Source of the DNA: CAJINA01 sp964636125
Lineage (GTDB): Bacteria > Desulfobacterota > Desulfobacteria > Desulfobacterales > CAJINA01
DNA: 64,000 nucleotides
Assembly: GCA_964636125.1 (NCBI GenBank)
Contig: CAZWPX010000003.1
Coordinates: forward strand, 62,001-126,000
Reading direction: 5' to 3'
This document shows positions 43,392 through 51,349 of the stretch, piece after piece (positions within the stretch are counted from its first letter, which is position 1; the number at the start of each line of letters is the position of its first letter). A model generated the notes under the pieces. It saw only the letters and a program-made list of their open reading frames with translations. It had not been told where the DNA came from and searched no databases. Position numbers and translations under genes: made by a program.

Positions 43392-46300
43392 ATGAAATTT
43401 AACCTCACATATAAGACCATCCCTGACCCAATCCAAAACAATACATGGGCACAGGATGCGGGCCAGTCCGGTAGCGTTTTGATCTACATCGTGGTGGTTA
43501 TGCTGGTATTCGGGTTCCTGGGTGCGGCCATGATCTCCATGTTCAACTCCGCCACCATGATGAGTACCGGTGTACCCAATTATTCAAAAAATTCCATGCA
43601 CCTGGCCGAGGCGGGCATGCGCTATGCCGTCAGTGAACTGAGGAATACGGGGTACACCGCCGATACGATCAATACCCTGAACACCACCACCTACACCCTG
43701 GATGGCACCGGCAGTTTCACCCTCAACGTCCTGGGTAAATGGTTTGAGACGCTTGCGGACTACGATGCCAGCAGCGGCACTTTGACCCTGAATACCCCCG
43801 AAGGACAGTTTCCCAGCAGTGACATCTCCAGCAGTGATTTTGACATACCCGTGGGTGCCTTTGTGGTAAATCTTGAATCGTTTCGGGACGCAATTATTTA
43901 TAGCGGTAATGTAGAGGACTACACCGCCGAAATCCAGGGAGTCACCTATGCCTCCATCCATATAGACCATACGGACTCTTTCAAAGTGGGTCAGGATCAA
44001 CCGATTTGCCTGGCGGTCCGGTCAGCCTCAGAGCAGCATCCCAGTGCCGGTGGGGTGCTGATTCTGCCCGAAGAAGCCCAATATTTTTTCCCTGAAAAAA
44101 ATGGCTCTTTTTACGTTCAAAGCACCATGGATGCAAAGCAGCTTTACTACTATAGCACCCTGGCCGAAGTGTCAGGTGACTGGCAATTGACCGGCCTGTC
44201 GGATGCCCTTGACGTCTCGGCGAACGACTATGTCATTCTTTCGCGCCGCAACCACATAATTGTGGCTTCGGGAGTATCCGGGGCCGCCTCTTATGGCGGC
44301 GCAGACTACTACGCCGCCAATTTCAGGCAAAATACCACCGCCCCCCAGGATATTGAGCCCCCGGCCCTGGACATTCCGGAGGATATTGACACGGAGACCA
44401 CCCTGGGCGGTATGGACACGGTCAGTGAGTCCGTATCCGGGGCAGTCGATGTTAACGTGGACACCGGGGAAATCACTCTTGGGGGGGGTGTTAATTCCGC
44501 CCACGGTTCCGTTTTCTTCGGTGGCGATCTATCCATCGGCGGCGCCAGTGTTTGTTCAGGTGGTATCTGCCAGTTCAACAAGGGCATCCGGGTCTTTTTC
44601 ATTCTGGATTACAACGGCACCGGAGACGGCATCACCTTCGCGGTTATAAACGGCAGTGATAATTCGGTAAACTCCTCCGGCGGCAGCGGTGGCTCCGGTG
44701 AATTGATGGGCTACGCCGGCGGTGGGCTGGACGGCAACGGCCTTATGGCACCCAAGATGGCCCTTGAATTCGATACCTATGTAAACTCCAGCCGTGATGA
44801 CCCGAATCTCGGGTCTCACAGGGATGCCTTGCAGTATGTCTTCTGGGGGGACTCGCCCCAGAGCAATTTGAATGACGACAACATCCATGATACCGGTGGC
44901 GCCGGTGAAAAATGGTCCCCCTATGTAACCTGGGATGAAGTAAGAACCAAACCGGCAGTCAACAGTACCAATGACAAGATTTATGTCAACAACAACGGCC
45001 GAATTTACGGGATCGACCCGGATGACGGCAGCAGCCTCTTTTCCTGGCCCTATTACCTCTACCTTAGCGGCTCGTCATCTTCATCACCCGCCTTGGATTC
45101 GGTCGGTTCGGTGTTCATGGGTGACGATGTGGGCAGCGGCTACATTAATTCGGTAAAGGCCGACGGCAGCAACTATAACTGGTATCATGCGGTCAACGGC
45201 GATGTGCGCTCGTCACCGGTCATTGACAGCAACGATGTGGTCTATTTCGGGAACCAGAGCGGTTACTTCTTTGCATACAACAACACCGGTTCACCGGCCA
45301 AGTGGACCTACTACCTGGGCAGCAACCTGGATATCAAATGTACACCGGATCTGAGTCCAGATGAGGCCACGGTTTATTTTGTCTCTGAAGATACCAATTA
45401 CCTCTACGCCCTGAATACCGCGGATGGCACTTTCAAGTGGCAGTTTGACATTCAAGGGGAGGGCCGATCTTCCCCCAGAGTAGCTGCCGATGGGACAATT
45501 TATGTCGGCAGTGACGGTGGCGACAACGAGGGGCACCTTTTCGCAGTAAACCCGGATGGCACTCAGAAGTGGCGTTACGATTTCTCTCCCAGCAACACGC
45601 GCAGTAGGCCAGCCATTGGATTGGGCGGTACGATTTACGTCGGCAACGATGACAACTACCTGTATGCGATCACCGACGACGGCACCCAGGGCACCCTCAA
45701 GTGGCGGTTTCAAACCAGTGGCGACATCCGGTCCGATCCCATGGTGCACACTGACGGCACGACCATCTGGTTCGGATCGGATGACAGCCATCTCTATGCG
45801 GTGGATGAGCACGGACTGCAGGTTGAAAAATTCGATCTGAAAAATGACGTTAAGTCAGCTCCCAGCCAGGGGTCGGACGGCACAGTATACGTGGGTTCTG
45901 ACTACTATGACTCGGTGGCAGGCGGCTATCACGTTTACGCTTACAAGCCGTCCTGCTATCCCCCCAATCTAAAAGACCGCCATTTTTCTTACGATGATCT
46001 ATCTGCGGACGAAAAGCTCAACGTGTCCAGTTCCGACAACTGGCTCAACAGCGGCCCCTGGGCGGTACGTGTTGAAATTGCCCGCTCTGAAGCAGCAAAT
46101 GCAATGGGAAAGTACGCCTACATCCTGAAATCGTGGATCCGTCAGTGCGCCGATTCTACATGCAGCACCATCAGCGACACACATTTCGCAGACACCCGTA
46201 TCGATTATGCCGCCCACGATCCGGGGCTGGTACAGACTGCAGAGTTCTGTACAACGGATCATACCAAGTTTGATACCTTCCTCTATGGTTTCACCCAGGC

Positions 46301-46400
46301 AACCGGCGGAGCAACCCAGACAGCCGTAATCAGTAACGTGGCCATCGGGTTTAAGCGCACGGGTGACGATACCATCACGGTGGATGACAACTGGCCCTAA
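43392..46400 (+). CDS. PilX-like protein with propeller inserted in an L-type lectin-like domain
   Basis: 1002 residues. The N-terminus (about 20-90) has a hydrophobic alpha1 segment (SVLIYIVVVMLVFGFLGAAMISM) and the EAGMRYAVSEL motif of PilX-type minor pilins. A beta-rich region follows to 390. Residues 396-509 look like the first half of an L-type lectin (DGITFAVING ... GELMGYAGGGL ... MALEFDTY). Residues 510-855 hold eight PQQ-like repeats of the form SSPxxxxDGTIYVGSxDxxLYAxxxDGTxKW, an 8-bladed propeller. Residues 856-990 resume the lectin pattern (WAVRVEIARS ... FDTFLYGFTQATGG). It would sit at a pilus tip. Length and arrangement are unusual. Confidence 0.75.
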   Translation: MKFNLTYKTIPDPIQNNTWAQDAGQSGSVLIYIVVVMLVFGFLGAAMISMFNSATMMSTGVPNYSKNSMHLAEAGMRYAVSELRNTGYTADTINTLNTTTYTLDGTGSFTLNVLGKWFETLADYDASSGTLTLNTPEGQFPSSDISSSDFDIPVGAFVVNLESFRDAIIYSGNVEDYTAEIQGVTYASIHIDHTDSFKVGQDQPICLAVRSASEQHPSAGGVLILPEEAQYFFPEKNGSFYVQSTMDAKQLYYYSTLAEVSGDWQLTGLSDALDVSANDYVILSRRNHIIVASGVSGAASYGGADYYAANFRQNTTAPQDIEPPALDIPEDIDTETTLGGMDTVSESVSGAVDVNVDTGEITLGGGVNSAHGSVFFGGDLSIGGASVCSGGICQFNKGIRVFFILDYNGTGDGITFAVINGSDNSVNSSGGSGGSGELMGYAGGGLDGNGLMAPKMALEFDTYVNSSRDDPNLGSHRDALQYVFWGDSPQSNLNDDNIHDTGGAGEKWSPYVTWDEVRTKPAVNSTNDKIYVNNNGRIYGIDPDDGSSLFSWPYYLYLSGSSSSSPALDSVGSVFMGDDVGSGYINSVKADGSNYNWYHAVNGDVRSSPVIDSNDVVYFGNQSGYFFAYNNTGSPAKWTYYLGSNLDIKCTPDLSPDEATVYFVSEDTNYLYALNTADGTFKWQFDIQGEGRSSPRVAADGTIYVGSDGGDNEGHLFAVNPDGTQKWRYDFSPSNTRSRPAIGLGGTIYVGNDDNYLYAITDDGTQGTLKWRFQTSGDIRSDPMVHTDGTTIWFGSDDSHLYAVDEHGLQVEKFDLKNDVKSAPSQGSDGTVYVGSDYYDSVAGGYHVYAYKPSCYPPNLKDRHFSYDDLSADEKLNVSSSDNWLNSGPWAVRVEIARSEAANAMGKYAYILKSWIRQCADSTCSTISDTHFADTRIDYAAHDPGLVQTAEFCTTDHTKFDTFLYGFTQATGGATQTAVISNVAIGFKRTGDDTITVDDNWP

Positions 46401-46438
46401 ACATATACTCTGTCCACTGGTTTATGTAAAATCCATTT

Positions 46439-48514
46439 ATGACGACCCACTCAAATGACGACTTAGCACTCACAATTGAACCCTCGACTTCAAATTCAGC
46501 CCGTACTACTATCACCATAGCTGTTTTGATCCTGTTTCTGTTGATCATCTACTGGCCTAGTTTCGCAGGCCAGTGGTACCTGGATGATTTTGGAAATATC
46601 CACGAGAATCCGAATGTTCACCTGACGACCCTCACTGCGGATGAAATCCAGAAAAGTTTTTACGGCCGGCACACGGTGTATACGACTTTTGATCGTCCCC
46701 TCGCCTACCTGTCACTGGCCCTGAACTATTACTGGAGCGGCCTTGAACCTCGGGGCTACCACGCGGTCAATTTCTGCATCCACGCTGCTACCACGGTGCT
46801 GCTTTTCCTGCTACTGCTAAAAATGCTGCAGCTCCCTGTTTTAAAGGGCCGCTATTCAGAGAACGCGTATGCCATCGCCCTGCTGGCGACCCTCTTTTGG
46901 GCCACACACCCTATCCAGGTTAATGCCGTCACCTACATCGTACAGCGCATGGCAGCCCTGGCGGGTTTATTTACCGTGGCCGCCCTGTATTGCTACCTGA
47001 TGGCGCGGATGACAACGTTTCGTGCGGGTAACAACCGGCTGGCCGGGTCGGCCTGGTACGCGGCCGCCGGCATCGCCGGTGTGTGTGCCGTTGCCAGCAA
47101 GCAAAATGCGGCCATGCTGCCCATCAGCCTGCTCCTTTGCGAACGCCTGCTGATCCAGGAAGCCGCATTCTGCAAGAATCTAAAATTATTTCTGAAAGTG
47201 CTGCTGCCGCCGACCATCGTGTTCATTTTCCTGAGTGTGTATCTCGGCAGCCTGACGGCCTTTCAATCCGGATTCAATTCCAGGCCATTTAGCATGGTGG
47301 AAAGGGTTTTGACCGAGCCGCGGGTCATCATTTTCTACCTGGGCCAGTTGTTCTATCCGACCGGGTCCACTTTTACACTCCTGCACGACATCCAGATTTC
47401 CACTTCCTTATTTTCTCCCTGGACAACGCTGCCGGCCATCTTGCTGCTCACCTTCTCTGTACTTGGTTTTCTTTATGTCAGCCGAAAGCGGCCGTTACTC
47501 ACCTTCTGTTACCTTTTTTTCCTGTTGAACCATGTCATCGAAGGGTCAATCATCCCCCTTGAACTCATTTTCGAACACCGCAATTACCTGCCCTCTCTTT
47601 TCCTTTTTGTTTTGCCAGCAGTTGTCTTTTGCAGGGCAATTGCCTATTTTAACTATGCACCGCGGATCCAGATCCTGGCTGCCGTTGGCGCCATCGTCCT
47701 GCTCACCGCCCAGGCCCACTCCACCTATCAGCAAAATGTGCTGTTTTCCCATCCGGTCGCCTTCTGGCAAGCCAACGTGCGAGCCTACCCGAATCTGCAT
47801 CGCCCACGCCACAACCTGGCCCGGGCCCTGCTGGTATATGGACTCGCCGATGACGCTGAGAAACAGATGTTCCAGTCTTTGGACGGAAAAAACGGTGCCC
47901 GTGTGCACCAGAAATATATTACCCATTACAACCTGGGCGTTTATTATTTCCACAAGCGCCAATACCAGCAGGCCCTGGACCAATTTGCCATCATTCTAAC
48001 GGCTGCCCCCCGGCACCTGCAGACCCTCCAAAAGACAGCGGAACTCTTTCTGGAAGCCGGTGACAGTGAACAAGCGCTGCAGGTGATTCAGAAAGCTCTG
48101 GTGCACGCGCCCAAAGAAGCATCTCTCTATGTTTTAAAGGGATTTGCGTTGCTCTCCACGGGGAATGTAGACGGCGCGCTGCTCGCAGCCGACCGTGCTG
48201 AGGCAATGGGTCATCCTGCACTGGCCATTGATTATATCCGTGGGGAGAGCCATCGGTTGGAAGGCAACCTGAAGCGCGCAAGGGAATATTTTGAGAAGAT
48301 CTCGGGTAGCGGGCGCGAACATTTTCCAGCGGTAATAGCCCTGATTGAACTCTACCACCTGGCCGGTGAACATTCCCGGTTACAACAGGCTATACTGGAT
48401 CTGCAAAAGATAGCCGCCGACAGAGAGACACAAGAGCTGCTGGCGGCCTATGACCGACGCTGGAATTTTGTCGGCGCCGATCGGATGCAAAACCTGGCCA
48501 GAGCCCTCAAGTGA
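46439..48514 (+). CDS. TMTC-like polytopic membrane protein with C-terminal TPRs
   Basis: 691 residues. The first ~420 residues hold about ten hydrophobic segments, with a lumenal-type first loop containing WYLDDFGNIHENPNVH and FDRPLAYLSLALNYYW. An early DD motif and the FWATHPIQVNAVTYIVQR segment resemble GT-C-fold O-mannosyltransferase-like (TMTC/DUF1736) proteins. The last ~240 residues are tandem TPR motifs (YYFHKRQYQQALDQFAIILTAAP). It directly follows the pilin-tip gene; a role in pilin glycosylation is inference. The short gap to the converging pilin gene shows no strong terminator. Confidence 0.72.
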   Translation: MTTHSNDDLALTIEPSTSNSARTTITIAVLILFLLIIYWPSFAGQWYLDDFGNIHENPNVHLTTLTADEIQKSFYGRHTVYTTFDRPLAYLSLALNYYWSGLEPRGYHAVNFCIHAATTVLLFLLLLKMLQLPVLKGRYSENAYAIALLATLFWATHPIQVNAVTYIVQRMAALAGLFTVAALYCYLMARMTTFRAGNNRLAGSAWYAAAGIAGVCAVASKQNAAMLPISLLLCERLLIQEAAFCKNLKLFLKVLLPPTIVFIFLSVYLGSLTAFQSGFNSRPFSMVERVLTEPRVIIFYLGQLFYPTGSTFTLLHDIQISTSLFSPWTTLPAILLLTFSVLGFLYVSRKRPLLTFCYLFFLLNHVIEGSIIPLELIFEHRNYLPSLFLFVLPAVVFCRAIAYFNYAPRIQILAAVGAIVLLTAQAHSTYQQNVLFSHPVAFWQANVRAYPNLHRPRHNLARALLVYGLADDAEKQMFQSLDGKNGARVHQKYITHYNLGVYYFHKRQYQQALDQFAIILTAAPRHLQTLQKTAELFLEAGDSEQALQVIQKALVHAPKEASLYVLKGFALLSTGNVDGALLAADRAEAMGHPALAIDYIRGESHRLEGNLKRAREYFEKISGSGREHFPAVIALIELYHLAGEHSRLQQAILDLQKIAADRETQELLAAYDRRWNFVGADRMQNLARALK

Positions 48515-48612
48515 GCGTGCCGGGAATAGACCAAACCGACGCGCGTTATGCATGTCACCCCGGGCACTTGGAATATAGAAATGTTTATGAATTAGAACTG
48601 GTTAGAAGAAAA

Positions 48613-49014
48613 TCAGTTGGTATATCTTGGCATGTCGATCACTTTGGTGTACTCGGTAGGCGAATAGGGGCTTTCATACCGGAGGTTGACGGTAATCGTA
48701 CCGGTGCTCTTGTTGTTGGAAATCGACCACGACGTTACTGAAAAGTCATCGCCCAGATTGGTCCCCACATCGGCCGCCAGCCAGTTCATTTGGCTCCAGG
48801 TTCTAGCGGCCAGAAGCTCGGAGTTGAAGTACTGGTTAACCCTCATTTTCAATTCCGCTGCGGCATTGAAGGCCGCCTGTTCACGGGCGCGCGCTTGCAG
48901 ATCGATAAACTTGGGTACCGCAGCGGCCGCCAGGACGCCGATAATCACCAGGACTGCAATGATCTCTATGAGTGTAAAACCGGATTCATTGCATTTATGA
49001 AATGATTTCCCCAT
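48613..49014 (-). CDS. Type IV pilin 2 (MshA-like)
   Basis: 133 residues starting MGKSFHKCNESGFTLIEII. The start at 49014 follows AGGA by 6 bases; an upstream frame to 49077 is less likely. Cleavage at SG|FTLIE is typical of class IVa pilins, with Glu at +5. The mature protein has the PKFIDLQARAREQAA segment. Near the end it shares AADVGTNLGDDFSV and MPRYTN with the neighbouring pilin. It lacks an obvious cysteine pair. Downstream copy of a tandem pilin pair transcribed from the sigma-54 promoter. Confidence 0.85.
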   Translation of the reverse strand: MGKSFHKCNESGFTLIEIIAVLVIIGVLAAAAVPKFIDLQARAREQAAFNAAAELKMRVNQYFNSELLAARTWSQMNWLAADVGTNLGDDFSVTSWSISNNKSTGTITVNLRYESPYSPTEYTKVIDMPRYTN

Positions 49015-49147
49015 GGTATGTCCTGACTTGCGTTCTATCAGGCTCTCTTTTCTTACTTCAAAGCCGGGTTTTAACAATCCCGTTCACAGTTGAAGTCACA
49101 CTGCCACTTTAACAGTCACACGTGGTAAATCTGTCCCCCCAGACACG

Positions 49148-49174
49148 TAGAGGTGCCTTTGCGGGGCACCTCTA
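49148..49174 (-). terminator. Hairpin between the two pilin genes
   Basis: TAGAGGTGCC (49148-49157) pairs with GGCACCTCTA (49165-49174): a perfect 10-bp stem with a 7-base loop, 28 bases after the end of pilin 1 on the minus strand. No T-run follows, so full termination is unlikely; it may stabilise the pilin 1 message or partly attenuate pilin 2. Confidence 0.5.
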
Positions 49175-49201
49175 TAACTGGACAAGCTTTTTTAGCTACG
49201 G

Positions 49202-49606
49202 TTAGTTCGTATACCTGGGTAGATCAATCGTCTCACCGGCGTAGTCTACATCCGGATCAGGCTTGGTGTAGGTCAGCGTCAGTGTAATTGAGCCGGCGGT
49301 TTTACTACTGTTTATCACCCAGTTACTAACCGAAAAGTCATCCCCGAGATTTGTGCCCACATCGGCCGCGGCCCATGTAATCTGGTTCCAGGTGTTTCCG
49401 TTTAACAGTTCTTCGGCGAAATACTGGTTCACACGTACTTTCAGTTCGGACATGGCCGTGGAGACTGCTTTTTCTCTGGCTTTGGTTTGCAAATCAAAAA
49501 ATTTCGGCACGGCGACAGCGGCCAGAATTCCCATGATAACCAGAACGGCTATAATTTCGATCAGCGTGAAGCCCCCTTCATCCTTTAATAAACTTTTTTT
49601 CTGCAT
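49202..49606 (-). CDS. Type IV pilin 1 (MshA-like, probable major pilin)
   Basis: 134 residues starting MQKKSLLKDEGGFTLIEII, cleaved at GG|FTLIE. The hydrophobic helix (AVLVIMGILAAVAVPKFFDL) and KAREKAVSTAMSELKVRV are typical of MSHA-class major pilins. It shares the AADVGTNLGDDFSV and DLPRYTN segments with the downstream pilin, indicating duplication. A GGGGGG ribosome-binding site lies 9 bases before the ATG. The first gene after a good sigma-54 promoter, so it is probably the major subunit. Confidence 0.87.
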   Translation of the reverse strand: MQKKSLLKDEGGFTLIEIIAVLVIMGILAAVAVPKFFDLQTKAREKAVSTAMSELKVRVNQYFAEELLNGNTWNQITWAAADVGTNLGDDFSVSNWVINSSKTAGSITLTLTYTKPDPDVDYAGETIDLPRYTN

Positions 49607-49719
49607 TGGTTCAATCCCCCCAGGTCTGTGTGTTAGTGACTGTTCTGGCTGTTGCTTACAAAAATTTCGGCCACGTCGGCAACGCTTATTTGCGCTTGGT
49701 TACATCTGGCAGTTAATAA

Positions 49720-49735
49720 AGCATAATGTGTGCCA
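49720..49735 (-). promoter_or_regulatory. Sigma-54 (RpoN) promoter of the pilin genes
   Basis: On the minus strand the sequence TGGCACACATTATGCT matches the -24/-12 consensus TGGCAC-N5-TTGCW with correct GG-to-GC spacing; only one -12 position differs. Predicted initiation near 49709, about 100 bases before the pilin 1 start. A sigma-54-dependent activator gene lies immediately upstream. Confidence 0.75.
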
Positions 49736-49806
49736 GAAATAGCAACAAGCCCGGTCACACCCACAAAAATGGATACCTTGTGGCTATTGATAAAAACAGC
49801 ACAAGA

Positions 49807-49835
49807 TATCTCAGAGATAATCATGAAATATCTCT
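49807..49835. promoter_or_regulatory. Candidate enhancer (UAS) for the sigma-54 promoter
   Basis: Three half-sites of TATCTC/GAGATA type occur: 49807-49812, 49814-49819 and 49829-49834. AGAGATA (49813-49819) and TATCTCT (49829-49835) form a perfect dyad with a 9-base spacer. The cluster lies about 75-100 bases upstream of the -24 box, the usual position for activator binding. Binding by the neighbouring activator is inferred. Confidence 0.45.
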
Positions 49836-49891
49836 ATTATTTGAGCCCTCCCCTACTTTTTCTGGCGATTGGGATTTTTTTTACTCCAACA

Positions 49892-49911
49892 AATGTAGCC
49901 ACAACTACATT
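49892..49911 (-). terminator. Weak hairpin at the end of the activator gene
   Basis: AATGTAG (49892-49898) and CTACATT (49905-49911) form a 7-bp stem with a 6-base loop that overlaps the stop codon of the sigma-54 activator. No T-run follows on the transcribed strand, so termination is doubtful. Confidence 0.3.
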
Positions 49912-51331
49912 ATTTGCCGTTTTTGATCTCTTTCACATTAATGTTATACTTTTTAACCCGGTGCCAGAGGCTTCTCTGGTTGATTCCCAACATGTCGGCG
50001 GCTTTGTTCTGGATGCCCTCGGTCCTGCGCAGGGCCTCCACAATCATGCCTTTTTCAATGGCTTTCATCTGATCGTCAATGGACAGGGGCTTTTGATCAC
50101 CGCCTGCCTGGGGATAGGTCATTCCGGTGAATCCCCGGGTAATATTCTGGGGCAGGTGTTCTGTCTCGATCTTGCCGGTATCCGTCATGACCGCCGCACG
50201 CTCAATGGTGTTCTGCAGTTCACGAATATTACCCGGCCAGCTGTAGCCCATCAGGAGTTGCAGAGATTCTGAACTCAGGTGAACGTCATTTTGGGTTTCC
50301 ATTAAAAATTTTTCTGCAATCAGGGGGATGTCCTCCTTGCGTTCATTCAACGGCGGCAGGAGTATGGTGAACACGTTCAAACGGAAGTAAAGATCCTCCC
50401 TGAACTTTCCCTCTTTGACCATGATTTCCAAATTTTTATTGGTGGCGGCAATAAAGCGTACATCAACTTTTATAGGGCGGGTTCCCCCCACCCGGTCGAA
50501 CTCGCGCTCCTGCAGCACCCGCAGGATTTTTGCCTGCAGATTCAGGGGCATGTCGCCAATCTCATCCAGGAAAATGGTTCCCCCCTGGGCAACTTCAAAT
50601 TTGCCTGATTTCCTGGAAACCGCCCCGGTAAAAGCGCCCTTTTCATGGCCGAAAAGCTCACTTTCCAACAGCTCCTCAGGCATGGCCGCGCAGTTCAATT
50701 TGACAAACGGCTGGTCTGATCGGTTGCTCTGCTCAAAAATACTGCTGGCGATCAATTCTTTTCCGGTACCGCTCTCTCCCAGGATCAGGACCGTAGAATC
50801 GGTAGGGGCAACCTTCATGATCTGCTTCAAAACCCCCCGCATGCCCAGGCTTTCACCGGCAATCTTGGGAAAAAGTTGGCGTGCATCCACCTTGTTGAGC
50901 ACATCGGTAATTTTTTTAAACACGTGGGCATAGTGGACCAATTCATCGCCCCCGCTGCCGGCCCCCGATTTTTTATCTTTGACATGGGCGGATATGGCCG
51001 GCAATTTCTCAGCCTCCTTTAAAAACTTCTTCATGGGGCTCAAGAGCATTCTGACAATCGCAAGTCCACAGGCAAATGAAATGGCCGCAATGAGAAATAT
51101 CCAGGTATTGATCGGGGTTGTCTGCCCCGATTTGTAATTCATGAAATACTCGGCGAGTGAAAATGAGACCATGGCCGACAACACGGTCAGTCCGGCAATG
51201 ATGACGGGTATGATAATGTATAAACTCACATAGAATCTTGAACGGCTCTGTCCCATTTTCCTGCTCCCAAGATTGTTGCGAAGCGCCCTGACGATGGCCA
51301 GGGATTCCATATTCATTAAAAATCTAACCAT
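49910..51331 (-). CDS. Membrane-anchored sigma-54-dependent transcriptional activator
   Basis: 473 residues. Two hydrophobic segments (about 34-60 and 75-95) are followed by a short HAMP-like linker (about 95-115). There is no receiver or PAS domain. The AAA+ core has Walker A GESGTGKELIAS near residue 185, the GAFTGA sigma-54 contact loop, Walker B TIFLDEIGDM and the R-finger region. The C-terminus is a Fis-type helix-turn-helix (NKAADMLGINQRSLWHRVKKY). It starts 18 bases after the gspF-like stop, so it is the last gene of the pilus assembly operon. Its own target is probably the pilin promoter next to it. Confidence 0.85.
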   Translation of the reverse strand: MVRFLMNMESLAIVRALRNNLGSRKMGQSRSRFYVSLYIIIPVIIAGLTVLSAMVSFSLAEYFMNYKSGQTTPINTWIFLIAAISFACGLAIVRMLLSPMKKFLKEAEKLPAISAHVKDKKSGAGSGGDELVHYAHVFKKITDVLNKVDARQLFPKIAGESLGMRGVLKQIMKVAPTDSTVLILGESGTGKELIASSIFEQSNRSDQPFVKLNCAAMPEELLESELFGHEKGAFTGAVSRKSGKFEVAQGGTIFLDEIGDMPLNLQAKILRVLQEREFDRVGGTRPIKVDVRFIAATNKNLEIMVKEGKFREDLYFRLNVFTILLPPLNERKEDIPLIAEKFLMETQNDVHLSSESLQLLMGYSWPGNIRELQNTIERAAVMTDTGKIETEHLPQNITRGFTGMTYPQAGGDQKPLSIDDQMKAIEKGMIVEALRRTEGIQNKAADMLGINQRSLWHRVKKYNINVKEIKNGK

Positions 51332-51349
51332 CGACGGGCCCGAATTACT

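Noticed and set aside
44900..45960. Possible tandem DNA repeats in the large pilin-like gene
   Set aside because: Repetition is at protein level (PQQ-like blades) with diverged DNA, so they are not annotated as DNA repeats.
48511..48741. 76-codon frame at the junction of convergent genes
   Set aside because: Reads through the end of the pilin gene in the antisense direction and has no features of its own.
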